Shown piece by piece: positions 54,560 through 62,367 of a stretch of 62,986 bases of DNA (its first letter is position 1; the number at the start of each line of letters is the position of its first letter). Under the pieces are notes generated by a model. That model searched no databases. It had not been told where the DNA came from and saw nothing but the letters and a program-made list of their open reading frames with translations. This DNA is from Deltaproteobacteria bacterium (GTDB taxonomy: Bacteria > Desulfobacterota > GWC2-55-46), in contig JADLDY010000029.1 of NCBI GenBank assembly GCA_020846435.1, positions 1 through 62,986 of the forward strand, given 5' to 3'. The position numbers and the translations under genes were made by a program.

Positions 54560-54643
54560 ATGAAAAAGATGACTTTGAACGTATTAGAGGTGATCGCCCA
54601 TCTGGCGGTCGTGGTAACGATAATAATCGCGGTTGCCAGATAA
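54560..54643 (+). CDS. 27-residue single-span membrane peptide (P4)
   Basis: ATG at 54560 with AAGGAGG seven bases upstream, TAA at 54641. The start MKKMTLNVLEVIAH leads into a span of Val/Ile/Ala and ends in Arg. It resembles P5 (56340-56423), which has the same length, a similar start and a final Arg. It is downstream of P3 and probably on the same sigma-54 transcript. Confidence 0.65.
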   Translation: MKKMTLNVLEVIAHLAVVVTIIIAVAR

Positions 54644-54730
54644 GAGGGGCCCGCGCTTCTGACAGTCTTCTCGCACAGATGCTTTTCCACCATAAGCCCG
54701 CAATAAACAACCTTCCTCATCTCCCCCCGA

Positions 54731-54762
54731 CCCCTGTCTGGATCCGGTAATCCAGGCAGGGG
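54731..54762 (+). terminator. Hairpin after the P4 gene
   Basis: CCCCTG-CTGGAT and ATCCAG-CAGGGG arms with single-base bulges and a CCGGTA loop. No T-run; it may end or stabilise the peptide transcript. Confidence 0.4.
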
Positions 54763-54783
54763 CCGCTGCTCACCTCCCCTGGT

Positions 54784-54855
54784 TGTTTCAAAATGTTGCG
54801 AAGGTTTCAATTTGGAAACATTTTTATGGTTTATGCGAGGCCGACGGGTTATAAT
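54784..54855 (+). promoter_or_regulatory. Control region of the sigma-54 activator gene
   Basis: A half-site TGTTTC (54784-54789), a palindrome GGTTTC-N6-GAAACA (54803-54820) and TATAAT (54850-54855). The activator probably controls its own gene through these sites. Confidence 0.55.
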
Positions 54856-54875
54856 GGTTGCCTGAGGAGGCGACA

Positions 54876-56249
54876 ATGGAGCTTGAGAAGATAGAGCAAA
54901 ACCCCGGGGCTGTTCACAAGTACCTTGAGATAAACAGCGATATCATCCTGAACAGCATCGCTGACGGCGTTGTCGTGCTGGGGCTTGACCATAAGATACT
55001 CTTCATAAACCGCGCCGCCAGGGAGCTCCTCGGCAGGCCTGAGGCTGAAGACCTGCTCAAGACCGGAAAATGCAGCGACGTGCTCGGTCACTCGGGCTGC
55101 TCTTTTGACTGCCTTATCAACAGGACCATAAAGACGGGCGAGCATCTCTATAATTACGACGTAACGCTCGAGCGCGGCAATAAGAGGATAACTCTCAGCA
55201 TCAATACCGCGCTCCTCAAGGACGAGCAGGGCAAGGTAATAGGCGGCATAGAGATATTCAGGGACAACTCCCTCATAAGGGAGCTCAAGGAAGAGATAAA
55301 AGGGCGCTATACCTTTGAGAAAATAGTCGGAAAGAATTACAGGATGCATGAGGTCTTCGAACTCCTCCGCGAGGTCGCGCCGACCAAGGCGACAGTCCTC
55401 ATTGAGGGCGAGACAGGCACAGGCAAGGAGCTCATCGCCAACGCCATCCATCATAACTCCCCGAGGTCTGAAGGGGCCTTCATAAAGGTCAACTGCGCGG
55501 CTCTCTCAGAGGGGCTCCTTGAAAGCGAGCTCTTCGGCCACGTAAAGGGAGCCTTCACAGGCGCCATAAGCGACAAGGTCGGCAGGTTCGAGCTGGCTGA
55601 CAACGGCACTATCTTCCTCGACGAGGTCGGCGACATAACCATGCATACGCAGGTCAAACTCCTGAGGGTCCTTCAGGAGGGCGAGTTCGAGAGAGTGGGG
55701 GGCACGAAGACGCAGAAGGTAGACGCGCGCGTCATCACGGCGACCAACAAGGACCTGAAAGCGATGGTCGAGGCAGGAGAGTTCAGGGAGGACCTCTATT
55801 ACAGGCTCAAGGTCGTACCCATACGCCTTCCGGCGCTGCGCGAGAGGAAAGACGACATACCCATACTCGTCAGGTATTTTCTCGACAAGTTCAACCGCGA
55901 GATGAAGATGGAGGTTACGAACATCTCCGCGCCCGCCATGGAACAGCTGATGGATTATGATTACCCCGGCAACATAAGGGAGCTCGAGCACGTCATAGAG
56001 CACGCCTTTGTCCGCTGCCAGGGCAGGACGATAAACTCCGAGCACCTGCCCAAGGACCTTCAGGCAAGAGGCGTCATAGAAAGGGTCATGTCCACTGAAG
56101 AGCCTTTGAAGGCCCTTGAAAAGGAGATGATCATGAAGGCTCTTGTCGAGACCGGCTGGAGGTATGGAGACGCGGCCGCAAAGCTCAGCATGAGCAGGAC
56201 GACTCTCTGGCGCAGGATCAGGGAGCTCGGGATACAGAAGGGCTCATAG
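54876..56249 (+). CDS. PAS-domain sigma-54-dependent activator
   Basis: The 457-residue regulator has a PAS domain (about 20-130), an AAA+ domain and a Fis-type helix-turn-helix at the C-terminus ([17 protein letters not shown]). The PAS contains a cysteine cluster, [14 protein letters not shown], that could hold a metal or sense redox. The AAA+ part has Walker A GETGTGKE, the canonical sigma-54-contact loop GAFTGA and Walker B LDEVGD. No receiver domain, so it senses a signal directly. ATG at 54876 has GAGGAGG. Palindromes in front of it and of the P3-P4 promoter are its likely targets. Confidence 0.9.
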   Translation: MELEKIEQNPGAVHKYLEINSDIILNSIADGVVVLGLDHKILFINRAARELLGRPEAEDLLKTGKCSDVLGHSGCSFDCLINRTIKTGEHLYNYDVTLERGNKRITLSINTALLKDEQGKVIGGIEIFRDNSLIRELKEEIKGRYTFEKIVGKNYRMHEVFELLREVAPTKATVLIEGETGTGKELIANAIHHNSPRSEGAFIKVNCAALSEGLLESELFGHVKGAFTGAISDKVGRFELADNGTIFLDEVGDITMHTQVKLLRVLQEGEFERVGGTKTQKVDARVITATNKDLKAMVEAGEFREDLYYRLKVVPIRLPALRERKDDIPILVRYFLDKFNREMKMEVTNISAPAMEQLMDYDYPGNIRELEHVIEHAFVRCQGRTINSEHLPKDLQARGVIERVMSTEEPLKALEKEMIMKALVETGWRYGDAAAKLSMSRTTLWRRIRELGIQKGS

Positions 56250-56274
56250 CCCGTTGTAATGGTTACACCCCGGC

Positions 56275-56307
56275 TTTAAGGCTCCCTTAATGCAGGGTTG
56301 GTATAAT
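56275..56307 (+). promoter_or_regulatory. Tandem YYTAAT-box promoter E (upstream of P5)
   Basis: TTTAAG (56275-56280), 5 bp, CTTAAT (56286-56291), 10 bp, TATAAT (56302-56307). Both half-sites match YTTAAK; the gap to the -10 is one base shorter than in the other four. Confidence 0.7.
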
Positions 56308-56339
56308 GGTTCACAGTAAAAATGAAAGGAGGGACAATT

Positions 56340-56423
56340 ATGAAGGTTCTTGCTGCCGATTTTGCGGCAAACATGGTCGTTGTAGTCGCTGTACTCGCTG
56401 TTTTCGTGTCGTTCTGGCGCTGA
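56340..56423 (+). CDS. 27-residue single-span membrane peptide (P5)
   Basis: ATG at 56340 with GGAGGG seven bases upstream, TGA at 56421. The start MKVLAADFAANM is followed by a Val-rich span and the tail SFWR. It has its own tandem-box promoter, 90 bases past the sigma-54 activator gene. The aromatic-Arg end and overall shape match P4. No family is recognised. Confidence 0.68.
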   Translation: MKVLAADFAANMVVVVAVLAVFVSFWR

Positions 56424-56779
56424 TCAGAAGTGGCGCGCCTGAAAAAGAAAGTCGTGACCGCTCGAATGCGGATGTGTGAATCGACATTGTAGCGAAACGA
56501 AGCAATCTCAACCGGAACGCGTTAGACACCACGAGATTGCTTCGTCGCGGCTTTCTTCCCCTTTTTCTCAAGCCTGTCAAGCCTTGACCTCGATGAATTC
56601 CCCTCAACGGAGCGTCCCAAGCCTTTAGAGCCAGCTTGAATGCCATTTATTATGAAAAAGCGCGCTATCCGGCTTTATCTTTCTCAAATGATTAAAATTC
56701 TCCGCCATTTGCTGCAGGGCATACCCATACAATTAGGATGCTTTTCTTATTTTTTTAATGTATCTTTACAGGACGAAAA
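56424..56779. other. Intergenic stretch without a supported gene
   Basis: It holds one dispersed hairpin repeat (56497-56545). Short frames on both strands lack ribosome-binding sites. From about 56640 it becomes AT-rich and probably contains the uup promoter, but no clear -35/-10 pair stands out. Confidence 0.5.
56497..56545. repeat. Dispersed hairpin repeat, GCAATCTC family, copy 3
   Basis: ACGAAGCAATCTC (56497-56509) pairs exactly with GAGATTGCTTCGT (56533-56545). It shares CGAAGCAATCTC with the copy at 98-174. Confidence 0.7.
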
Positions 56780-58669
56780 ATGGCGCTTATAAATCTCAAG
56801 AACATAAAGGTCGGCTTCGGGAGCCCGCTCCTGCTTGACGGCATAGACCTCCAGATAGAAAAAGGCGAGAGAGTCTGTCTCGTTGGCAGAAACGGCGCGG
56901 GTAAATCGACCTTCATGAAGGTCATAAGCGGCAGTCTCGAGCCTGACGGCGGAGACATATCGCGCCTTCCCGGAATCAAGGTCTCCATGCTCCAGCAGGA
57001 GGTACCAACAGGCCTTGACGGCACTGTCTTTGACGTCATAACGAGCGGCATCGGAGACGTCAACGCCCTTATGAACAGGTATCACGCGGCCCTGAAGGCG
57101 CTCGAAGAGGGCATTGACGCCATGGCCGAGCTCGAGGCGGCCCACCACGACCTTGAGCGCACCGGATGCTGGCAGGCGACCCAGCGCGTCGAGGAGATAA
57201 TCTCAAGGCTCTCTCTTCCGGCCAACGCGAACTTCTCTGAGCTCTCGGGCGGCTACAAGAGGAGGGCTCTCCTCGGAAGGGCTCTCGCGGCAAGTCCTGA
57301 CCTACTACTCCTTGACGAGCCTACAAACCACCTTGACATCGAGTCAATCACCTGGCTTGAGGAATTCCTCCTCGGATATAACGGCACGCTCCTTTTCGTG
57401 ACGCACGACAGGATGCTTCAGCAGAGGCTCTCGACCCGCATTATCGAGCTCGACAGGGGCTCACTGCACAACTGGCAGTGCGACTACAAGAGCTATGTCG
57501 AGAGGAAGGACGCGCTTTTAGAGAACGAAGCGAAGATGAACGCGCTCTTCGACAAGAAGCTCTCTGAAGAAGAGGCGTGGCTCCGCCAGGGCGTAAAAGC
57601 CAGAAGGACCAGGAACGAGGGCAGGGTAAGGGCCCTTCTCGACATGAGAAAGGACAGGGCTGAGCGCAGGGCGCTCGAAGGCAGCGCGAACCTCAAGGCG
57701 ACCGAATCGGATATATCCGGCAGGCTCGTCATCGAGGCCAAGAAAGTCTCTTTCTCCTACGACAGTGAAAGCGCCATAGCTCCCGCGATAAAGGAATTTT
57801 CCACCGTTATAATGAGGGGCGACAAGGTCGGCGTCATAGGGCCGAACGGCTCCGGCAAGACGACCCTTTTAAAGCTCCTCCTCGGACAGCTCAACCCTGA
57901 CTCAGGCACGGTGCGCCTCGGGAGCAGGCTCGATATCGCCTACTTCGACCAGCTCCGGGCCGCGCTCGACGGGGAAAAGACGGTACAGGACAATATAGCC
58001 GAAGGCAATGATCAGGTCATCATAAACGGCAGGCCCCGCCATGTGATAGGCTATCTCCAGGATTTTCTTTTCACTCCGTCAAGGGCGAGGACGCCTGTGA
58101 AAGCCCTTTCAGGAGGCGAGAGGAACAGGCTGCTTTTAGCCAAGCTCTTCTGCAAGCCGTCAAACCTCCTTGTAATGGACGAGCCGACAAACGACCTTGA
58201 CAGCGACACGCTCGACCTTCTCGAAGAGCTGCTTGCCGGTTACTCCGGCACGGTGCTTCTCGTGAGCCACGACAGGGCGTTCCTCAATAACGTCGTCACG
58301 AGCACGATAGTATTCGAAGAGGGCGGCCTCAACGAGTACATCGGCGGTTATGACGACTGGCTGAGACAAAGGTCAGTCAAAAACCCGGTCAAGGCTGAAG
58401 GCGCGTCAAAGCAGGAACGTCAGAAAAAAGGCAAGCCAGCGAAGCTCAGCTACAAGGAAGAAAAAGAGCGCCAGGAACTGCCCGCCAGAATAGAGGCGCT
58501 CGAAGCGAAGCACCTTGAGATTTCAGCCGCGCTTGCTGACACGGAGCTTTACAAGCAGGGCGGCCAGAAAGCGGCCGAAGTCAAGGCGAAGATGGACGAA
58601 GCGGACCTTCTTTTGAAGGGGCTGTACGCGAGGTGGGAGGAGCTTGAGGCAAAGTCCTCCGCTGACTGA
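56780..58669 (+). CDS. uup: ABC-F ATPase, Uup-like
   Basis: The 629-residue protein has two ABC ATPase domains (Walker A GRNGAGKST and GPNGSGKTT, signatures LSGGYKRR and LSGGERNR, Walker B LLLDEPTNHLD and LVMDEPTNDLD) and no membrane part. The linker between them and a C-terminal coiled coil (about 545-629) match Uup, an ABC-F protein that acts on the ribosome and in DNA recombination intermediates. A weak AGGACG precedes the ATG. Confidence 0.9.
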   Translation: MALINLKNIKVGFGSPLLLDGIDLQIEKGERVCLVGRNGAGKSTFMKVISGSLEPDGGDISRLPGIKVSMLQQEVPTGLDGTVFDVITSGIGDVNALMNRYHAALKALEEGIDAMAELEAAHHDLERTGCWQATQRVEEIISRLSLPANANFSELSGGYKRRALLGRALAASPDLLLLDEPTNHLDIESITWLEEFLLGYNGTLLFVTHDRMLQQRLSTRIIELDRGSLHNWQCDYKSYVERKDALLENEAKMNALFDKKLSEEEAWLRQGVKARRTRNEGRVRALLDMRKDRAERRALEGSANLKATESDISGRLVIEAKKVSFSYDSESAIAPAIKEFSTVIMRGDKVGVIGPNGSGKTTLLKLLLGQLNPDSGTVRLGSRLDIAYFDQLRAALDGEKTVQDNIAEGNDQVIINGRPRHVIGYLQDFLFTPSRARTPVKALSGGERNRLLLAKLFCKPSNLLVMDEPTNDLDSDTLDLLEELLAGYSGTVLLVSHDRAFLNNVVTSTIVFEEGGLNEYIGGYDDWLRQRSVKNPVKAEGASKQERQKKGKPAKLSYKEEKERQELPARIEALEAKHLEISAALADTELYKQGGQKAAEVKAKMDEADLLLKGLYARWEELEAKSSAD

Positions 58670-58856
58670 AAGAGGCCCTGAGGCGAAGTTCAGGTTAGTT
58701 GAGTACGGGGCCCATTTTTTATTGACAGGAAATCCTTTTTTTGAGACAATTTATCGGCTCAGGGAACTCTCTGCTTCCGGTTTTCGCTAACAACCCTGAA
58801 AATAAGCATTAAATCGGCCTGACAGCACTGTTCAGCGCAAACAGGTTTTCCATAAT

Positions 58857-58933
58857 GCCCCCGTAGCTCAGCAGGATAGAGCAACGGATTCCTAATCCGT
58901 GTGCCGGACGTTCGAATCGTCTCGGGGGCACCA
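58857..58933 (+). tRNA. tRNA-Arg (CCT)
   Basis: A full cloverleaf of 77 bases with acceptor GCCCCCG/CGGGGGC, discriminator A and encoded CCA. The anticodon stem ACGGA/TCCGT encloses loop TTCCTAA, giving anticodon CCT, which reads AGG, a heavily used codon in this window. Confidence 0.95.
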
Positions 58934-58939
58934 ATAATA

Positions 58940-58978
58940 AAAAGGGGTTACGGGTTTTGGGCCTGTAACCCCTTTTCC
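58940..58978 (+). terminator. Terminator between tRNA-Arg and the two-component genes
   Basis: AAAAGGGGTTAC and GTAACCCCTTTT arms. The T-rich end on both strands suggests it serves both tRNA-Arg and the convergent response regulator gene. Confidence 0.85.
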
Positions 58979-58983
58979 TTTAA

Positions 58984-60327
58984 TCAATACTTCGGTTTCT
59001 TCAGCAGACGATAGAGCGTCTTCCTGTCCACGCCTAATATCTCGGCCGCCTTTACCTGGTTGCCGCCGGTCTCCCTCAGGACTTTTTCTATGTAGTCGAG
59101 CTTGACCTCCATGAGGGTCGGCAGGCTCTTCAATTCCCCTTCGTCCGGCCTGCCCCTGTGCATGAGCTCAAGCGGTATGTCGCTCACCATGAGCGCCCTG
59201 TTGCTCGTAAGGGCAATGGCGCGCTCAATCGTGTTCTCAAGCTGTCTTATGTTGCCGGGCCAGTGGTAGGATGTCAATACTTCCATCGCCTCCTTCGATA
59301 TGCAGCGGACGTCCTTCTTTGTTTTTGAGACGGCCTTCCTGAAGAAGTGTTCGACAAGGAGCGGGACATCCTCGAGGTGCGCCCTCAGAGGCGGCAGGTT
59401 AATGGTGACGACATGGAGCCTGTAATACAGGTCCTCCCTGAACTCCTTGGCCGCGACCAGCTCGTCGAGGGCCTTGTTGGTCGCGGCTATGAACCTGACG
59501 TTTATGGTGCGGCTTGCCGTGTCGCCTATTCTCCTTATCTCGCTCGTCTGAAGCACGCGCAGGAGTTTTACCTGAAGGGAGATAGGCATGTCGCCTATCT
59601 CGTCCATGAAGCAGGTGCCGCCGTCGGCTTCCTCGAAGAGGCCTCTTTTGTCGGTGAGCGCGTTGGTGAACGCGCCCTTCACATGGCCGAAGAGCTCGCT
59701 CTCGAGGAGGTTTTCAGGGAAGGTCGCGCAGTTGACGACGACGTAAGGCATCAATGACCTCGGCCCGTTCTCCTGTATGGCCCTCGCGATAAGCTCTTTT
59801 CCTGTGCCGCTCTCTCCGGTTATCAGTACAGGCGCGTCGCTCGACGAGGCGCGCGCGACCGTCTTGTAGATCTCGAGCATCATCGGGGAAGAGCCTATGA
59901 TGGTCTTGAAGGGCGGCGGTGGAGGGACCTCTTCCCCTGAGCTCCTCGAGAGTACCTTCTGCTGCTCGACGCACCTTCGCACCTTTGACTTTATCTCGTC
60001 TATCCTGAAGGGCTTGACCATGTAGTCGTAGGCCCCGTTCTTTATGGCGTCCATCGCCGTGTCGAACGAGCCGAAGGCGGTGATGACGATGACGACGCTT
60101 GAGGGACTCGCCAGAGTGAACGCTTTCAGGACCTCAAGGCCGCTGAAGTCGGGCATCTTGAGGTCTGTTATGACGATGTCGAAGAACTCCTTTTCGCCGA
60201 GCCTCACGGCTTCCCGGCCATCTGTCGTTATCTTTACATCGTAGCCTTCCCTGACGAGCACCTCTGAGAGGAGCTCGGCCGCCACCATGTCGTCGTCCAC
60301 TACGAGTATCTTCGGTATAGCCATCAC
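58984..60327 (-). CDS. NtrC-family response regulator (sigma-54 activator)
   Basis: The 447-residue protein has a receiver domain (about 1-125, phosphoacceptor Asp55 in VITDLKMPD), an AAA+ domain (Walker A GESGTGKE, Walker B MDEIGD) and a Fis-type helix-turn-helix (NQVKAAEILGVDRKTLYRLL). The sigma-54-contact loop reads GAFTNA in place of GAFTGA, a natural variant found in a minority of the family. It overlaps the kinase gene by four bases. The narK-like gene on the other side has a perfect sigma-54 promoter and is the likely target. Confidence 0.93.
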   Translation of the reverse strand: MMAIPKILVVDDDMVAAELLSEVLVREGYDVKITTDGREAVRLGEKEFFDIVITDLKMPDFSGLEVLKAFTLASPSSVVIVITAFGSFDTAMDAIKNGAYDYMVKPFRIDEIKSKVRRCVEQQKVLSRSSGEEVPPPPPFKTIIGSSPMMLEIYKTVARASSSDAPVLITGESGTGKELIARAIQENGPRSLMPYVVVNCATFPENLLESELFGHVKGAFTNALTDKRGLFEEADGGTCFMDEIGDMPISLQVKLLRVLQTSEIRRIGDTASRTINVRFIAATNKALDELVAAKEFREDLYYRLHVVTINLPPLRAHLEDVPLLVEHFFRKAVSKTKKDVRCISKEAMEVLTSYHWPGNIRQLENTIERAIALTSNRALMVSDIPLELMHRGRPDEGELKSLPTLMEVKLDYIEKVLRETGGNQVKAAEILGVDRKTLYRLLKKPKY

Positions 60328-61904
60328 TTCTTCTCCTCAGGTTCAGCCGGCAGGTAAATTGTAAACGCGCTTCCCTTGTCAACGCGGCTTTCGACCGTGA
60401 TGCGGCCGTGGTGCGTCTGTATTGTCTCGTGGGATATCGCGAGCCCAAGACCAGTACCCTGGCCGTAGGCCTTTGTAGTGTAAAAGGGCGTGAATATGCA
60501 GCCCAGGTGCTCGGCCGGTATGCCCCTTCCGTTGTCCTTTATGGTCGCCGTCACATACCGGCCTTTTTGCGCGCCGTCGCCTTCAAGCATGCCGGTCGTG
60601 ACCTCTATCGCGCCGCCTTGCGCGCACGCGTCCATGGCGTTGTCCATGATGTTGAGGAATACCTCCTGGAGCTTCATATTAGACCCGTAGACCGTGGCGA
60701 GCCCTTGCTGAAGATTTCTGGTGACGGTTATCTGCTTTGAGAGGGCTTCAGGGTGCATGAGGAGGGCGGCCTCCTCTATTATTTTATTAATGTCGAGGCT
60801 GCCCATCGCGTCCGGCGGTCTCGTCGTGTCAAGGAGGTTCTGTATGCTGGCGGTTATACGCTCGAGCTGTGAGAGCATTATCTTGAGCCTCCTCGAGGCG
60901 TCCGCGCTCAAGTCCGGCTCTTCCATCAAAAGCTGCAGATGGCCCATGACCGAATGGAGAGGGGTGCCGAGTTCGTGCGCGACAGTCGCCGAGATCTGGC
61001 CTACGGCCGCGAGCCTCCTTGAGTGGCCGAGCTTCCTCTGAATGTCGGATATCGACTGGTTGGCGCGCCTTAACGCCTCGTTCCTCTGGAGGAGCTCGAG
61101 GGTGGCGAGGTCGACCTTCTGCTTCAGTTCGTCGTTGTGGCGGTTTATCTGGCTGAGTAGCTCTTCTTTTTCAGCCGAGTCTTTTCTAATGGTCGAGAGC
61201 ATCTCATTGAAGTGTTTGGAGAGAGCGCCTATCTCGTCAGAGGCGGCCGGTTCGACGGTCGCGTTCAGGTCGCCTTCCTTGACGCGGTTTATGGCTTTCA
61301 GGAGGTTCTGGATGGGCGTGCTGACAAGGCGGTCCATTGACAGTACGAGCACTCCGGCGATGGCAAAGAGCGCGATGCCGGACACGAGGATGGTCACCTT
61401 GCGCTTGTTCGAGAGGAGCTCGTGGAACTCGTCCTGTGAGACCTTGAAACCGGCTATTCCGAAGACCAAGCCTTCGTATCTCAATGGCGCTGTCACATTG
61501 ACGTAGCTGTGCTCGGCCGACTGCTCAAATGAGAGGAGGAGTTCCCCTCTGAGGGCGGCCTTCAGGTCTTCGGGCGTTATACCTGGCAGTTCAACTGGGA
61601 GTTTATACTTGCTCACGACGCGCTTGAGCTGGTCGCCGGCGTTTAATGTATAAGCGTCGACCCTGACAAGGTGAGGGCTGAGGAAGAGGAGCTCGTCGAA
61701 GTGCTCGTCGATCTCGAGGGGGTCTGCTTGTTTTGCGCCTTGCGGCATGTAAGACTCTATCTGCCGGGCTATCTTCGAGGCTTCGTCACGGAGCGCGTTC
61801 TCGTGGGTTTTTTCTGCCGCTTTATGGGTGTAATATGTGGATATGAAGAGGATGGAGATAAGCGTGGATATCGTAAGAAGCAGTATCTTGGTCTTGATCC
61901 GCAT
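60324..61904 (-). CDS. Membrane sensor histidine kinase
   Basis: The 526-residue kinase has two spans (about 6-24 and 172-192) around a periplasmic sensor domain of about 145 residues, then HAMP, a coiled coil and the kinase core: phosphoacceptor His in VAHELGTPLHSV, N box NIMDNAMDAC, G1 DNGRGIP, G2 GTGLGLAI. It should phosphorylate the overlapping NtrC-type regulator. The sensor domain resembles single-Cache folds, so a small-molecule ligand is plausible; nitrate or nitrite is suggested only by the neighbouring transporter gene. Confidence 0.92.
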   Translation of the reverse strand: MRIKTKILLLTISTLISILFISTYYTHKAAEKTHENALRDEASKIARQIESYMPQGAKQADPLEIDEHFDELLFLSPHLVRVDAYTLNAGDQLKRVVSKYKLPVELPGITPEDLKAALRGELLLSFEQSAEHSYVNVTAPLRYEGLVFGIAGFKVSQDEFHELLSNKRKVTILVSGIALFAIAGVLVLSMDRLVSTPIQNLLKAINRVKEGDLNATVEPAASDEIGALSKHFNEMLSTIRKDSAEKEELLSQINRHNDELKQKVDLATLELLQRNEALRRANQSISDIQRKLGHSRRLAAVGQISATVAHELGTPLHSVMGHLQLLMEEPDLSADASRRLKIMLSQLERITASIQNLLDTTRPPDAMGSLDINKIIEEAALLMHPEALSKQITVTRNLQQGLATVYGSNMKLQEVFLNIMDNAMDACAQGGAIEVTTGMLEGDGAQKGRYVTATIKDNGRGIPAEHLGCIFTPFYTTKAYGQGTGLGLAISHETIQTHHGRITVESRVDKGSAFTIYLPAEPEEKK

Positions 61905-61949
61905 GGCGCCAGGGAGAACTCCGGGGGATGACCGGATGATACCTGAGAG

Positions 61950-61991
61950 TGTCTCGTTTTACAAGCTAAATCCATTTTTTGAGACAAAATG
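61950..61991. promoter_or_regulatory. Candidate enhancer for the NtrC-type regulator
   Basis: TGTCTC (61950-61955) and GAGACA (61981-61986) face each other; the second sits in CATTTT-N7-AAAATG. The site lies about 100-130 bp upstream of the narK sigma-54 promoter. A related TTTTTTGAGACAA occurs at 58736-58749, at the other end of the two-component locus. Confidence 0.45.
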
Positions 61992-62080
61992 CCACAGATA
62001 TTTGGGGCAGAAAGCCTCGTGTCGATCGAGTTAGCGTGCTGAAAAACGGATAAATCCCTGATAGTTACGAATGTTCTGTT

Positions 62081-62097
62081 TTGGCACCTTTCTTGCT
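62081..62097 (+). promoter_or_regulatory. Sigma-54 promoter upstream of narK
   Basis: TTGGCAC (62081-62087), five bases, TTGCT (62093-62097). GG and GC are exactly ten bases apart: a consensus -24/-12 promoter. The start is near 62108. Confidence 0.85.
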
Positions 62098-62138
62098 GAT
62101 AAAGTACTCATAAATTTATTTTACAGTCTCCCTGGTCC

Positions 62139-62159
62139 TGCCGCGCCGGCGTTTTTTTT
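62139..62159 (+). terminator. Hairpin with T-run in the narK leader
   Basis: GCCG-CGC-CGGC followed by G and eight T, about 35-50 bases after the sigma-54 start and 210 before the narK ATG. It could end a short RNA or attenuate narK. Confidence 0.5.
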
Positions 62160-62367
62160 GTCCACGCTTCGGAGTGCGCATGCCTGCACGCATGGCATGA
62201 CTGCGTCCTGGCAAAGGGACCTCGGGGCGCTTTGATATATACCGGACGGCTCGACAGGGCTTTTCAACGGCCGGGATGTATTCTGACCGGGCCTGACCGT
62301 CTCGCCAATGGCGCGGTCAATGCAATGGATAAATGAAAAATATCATAAGAAGGAAAGGACTTCTGAC

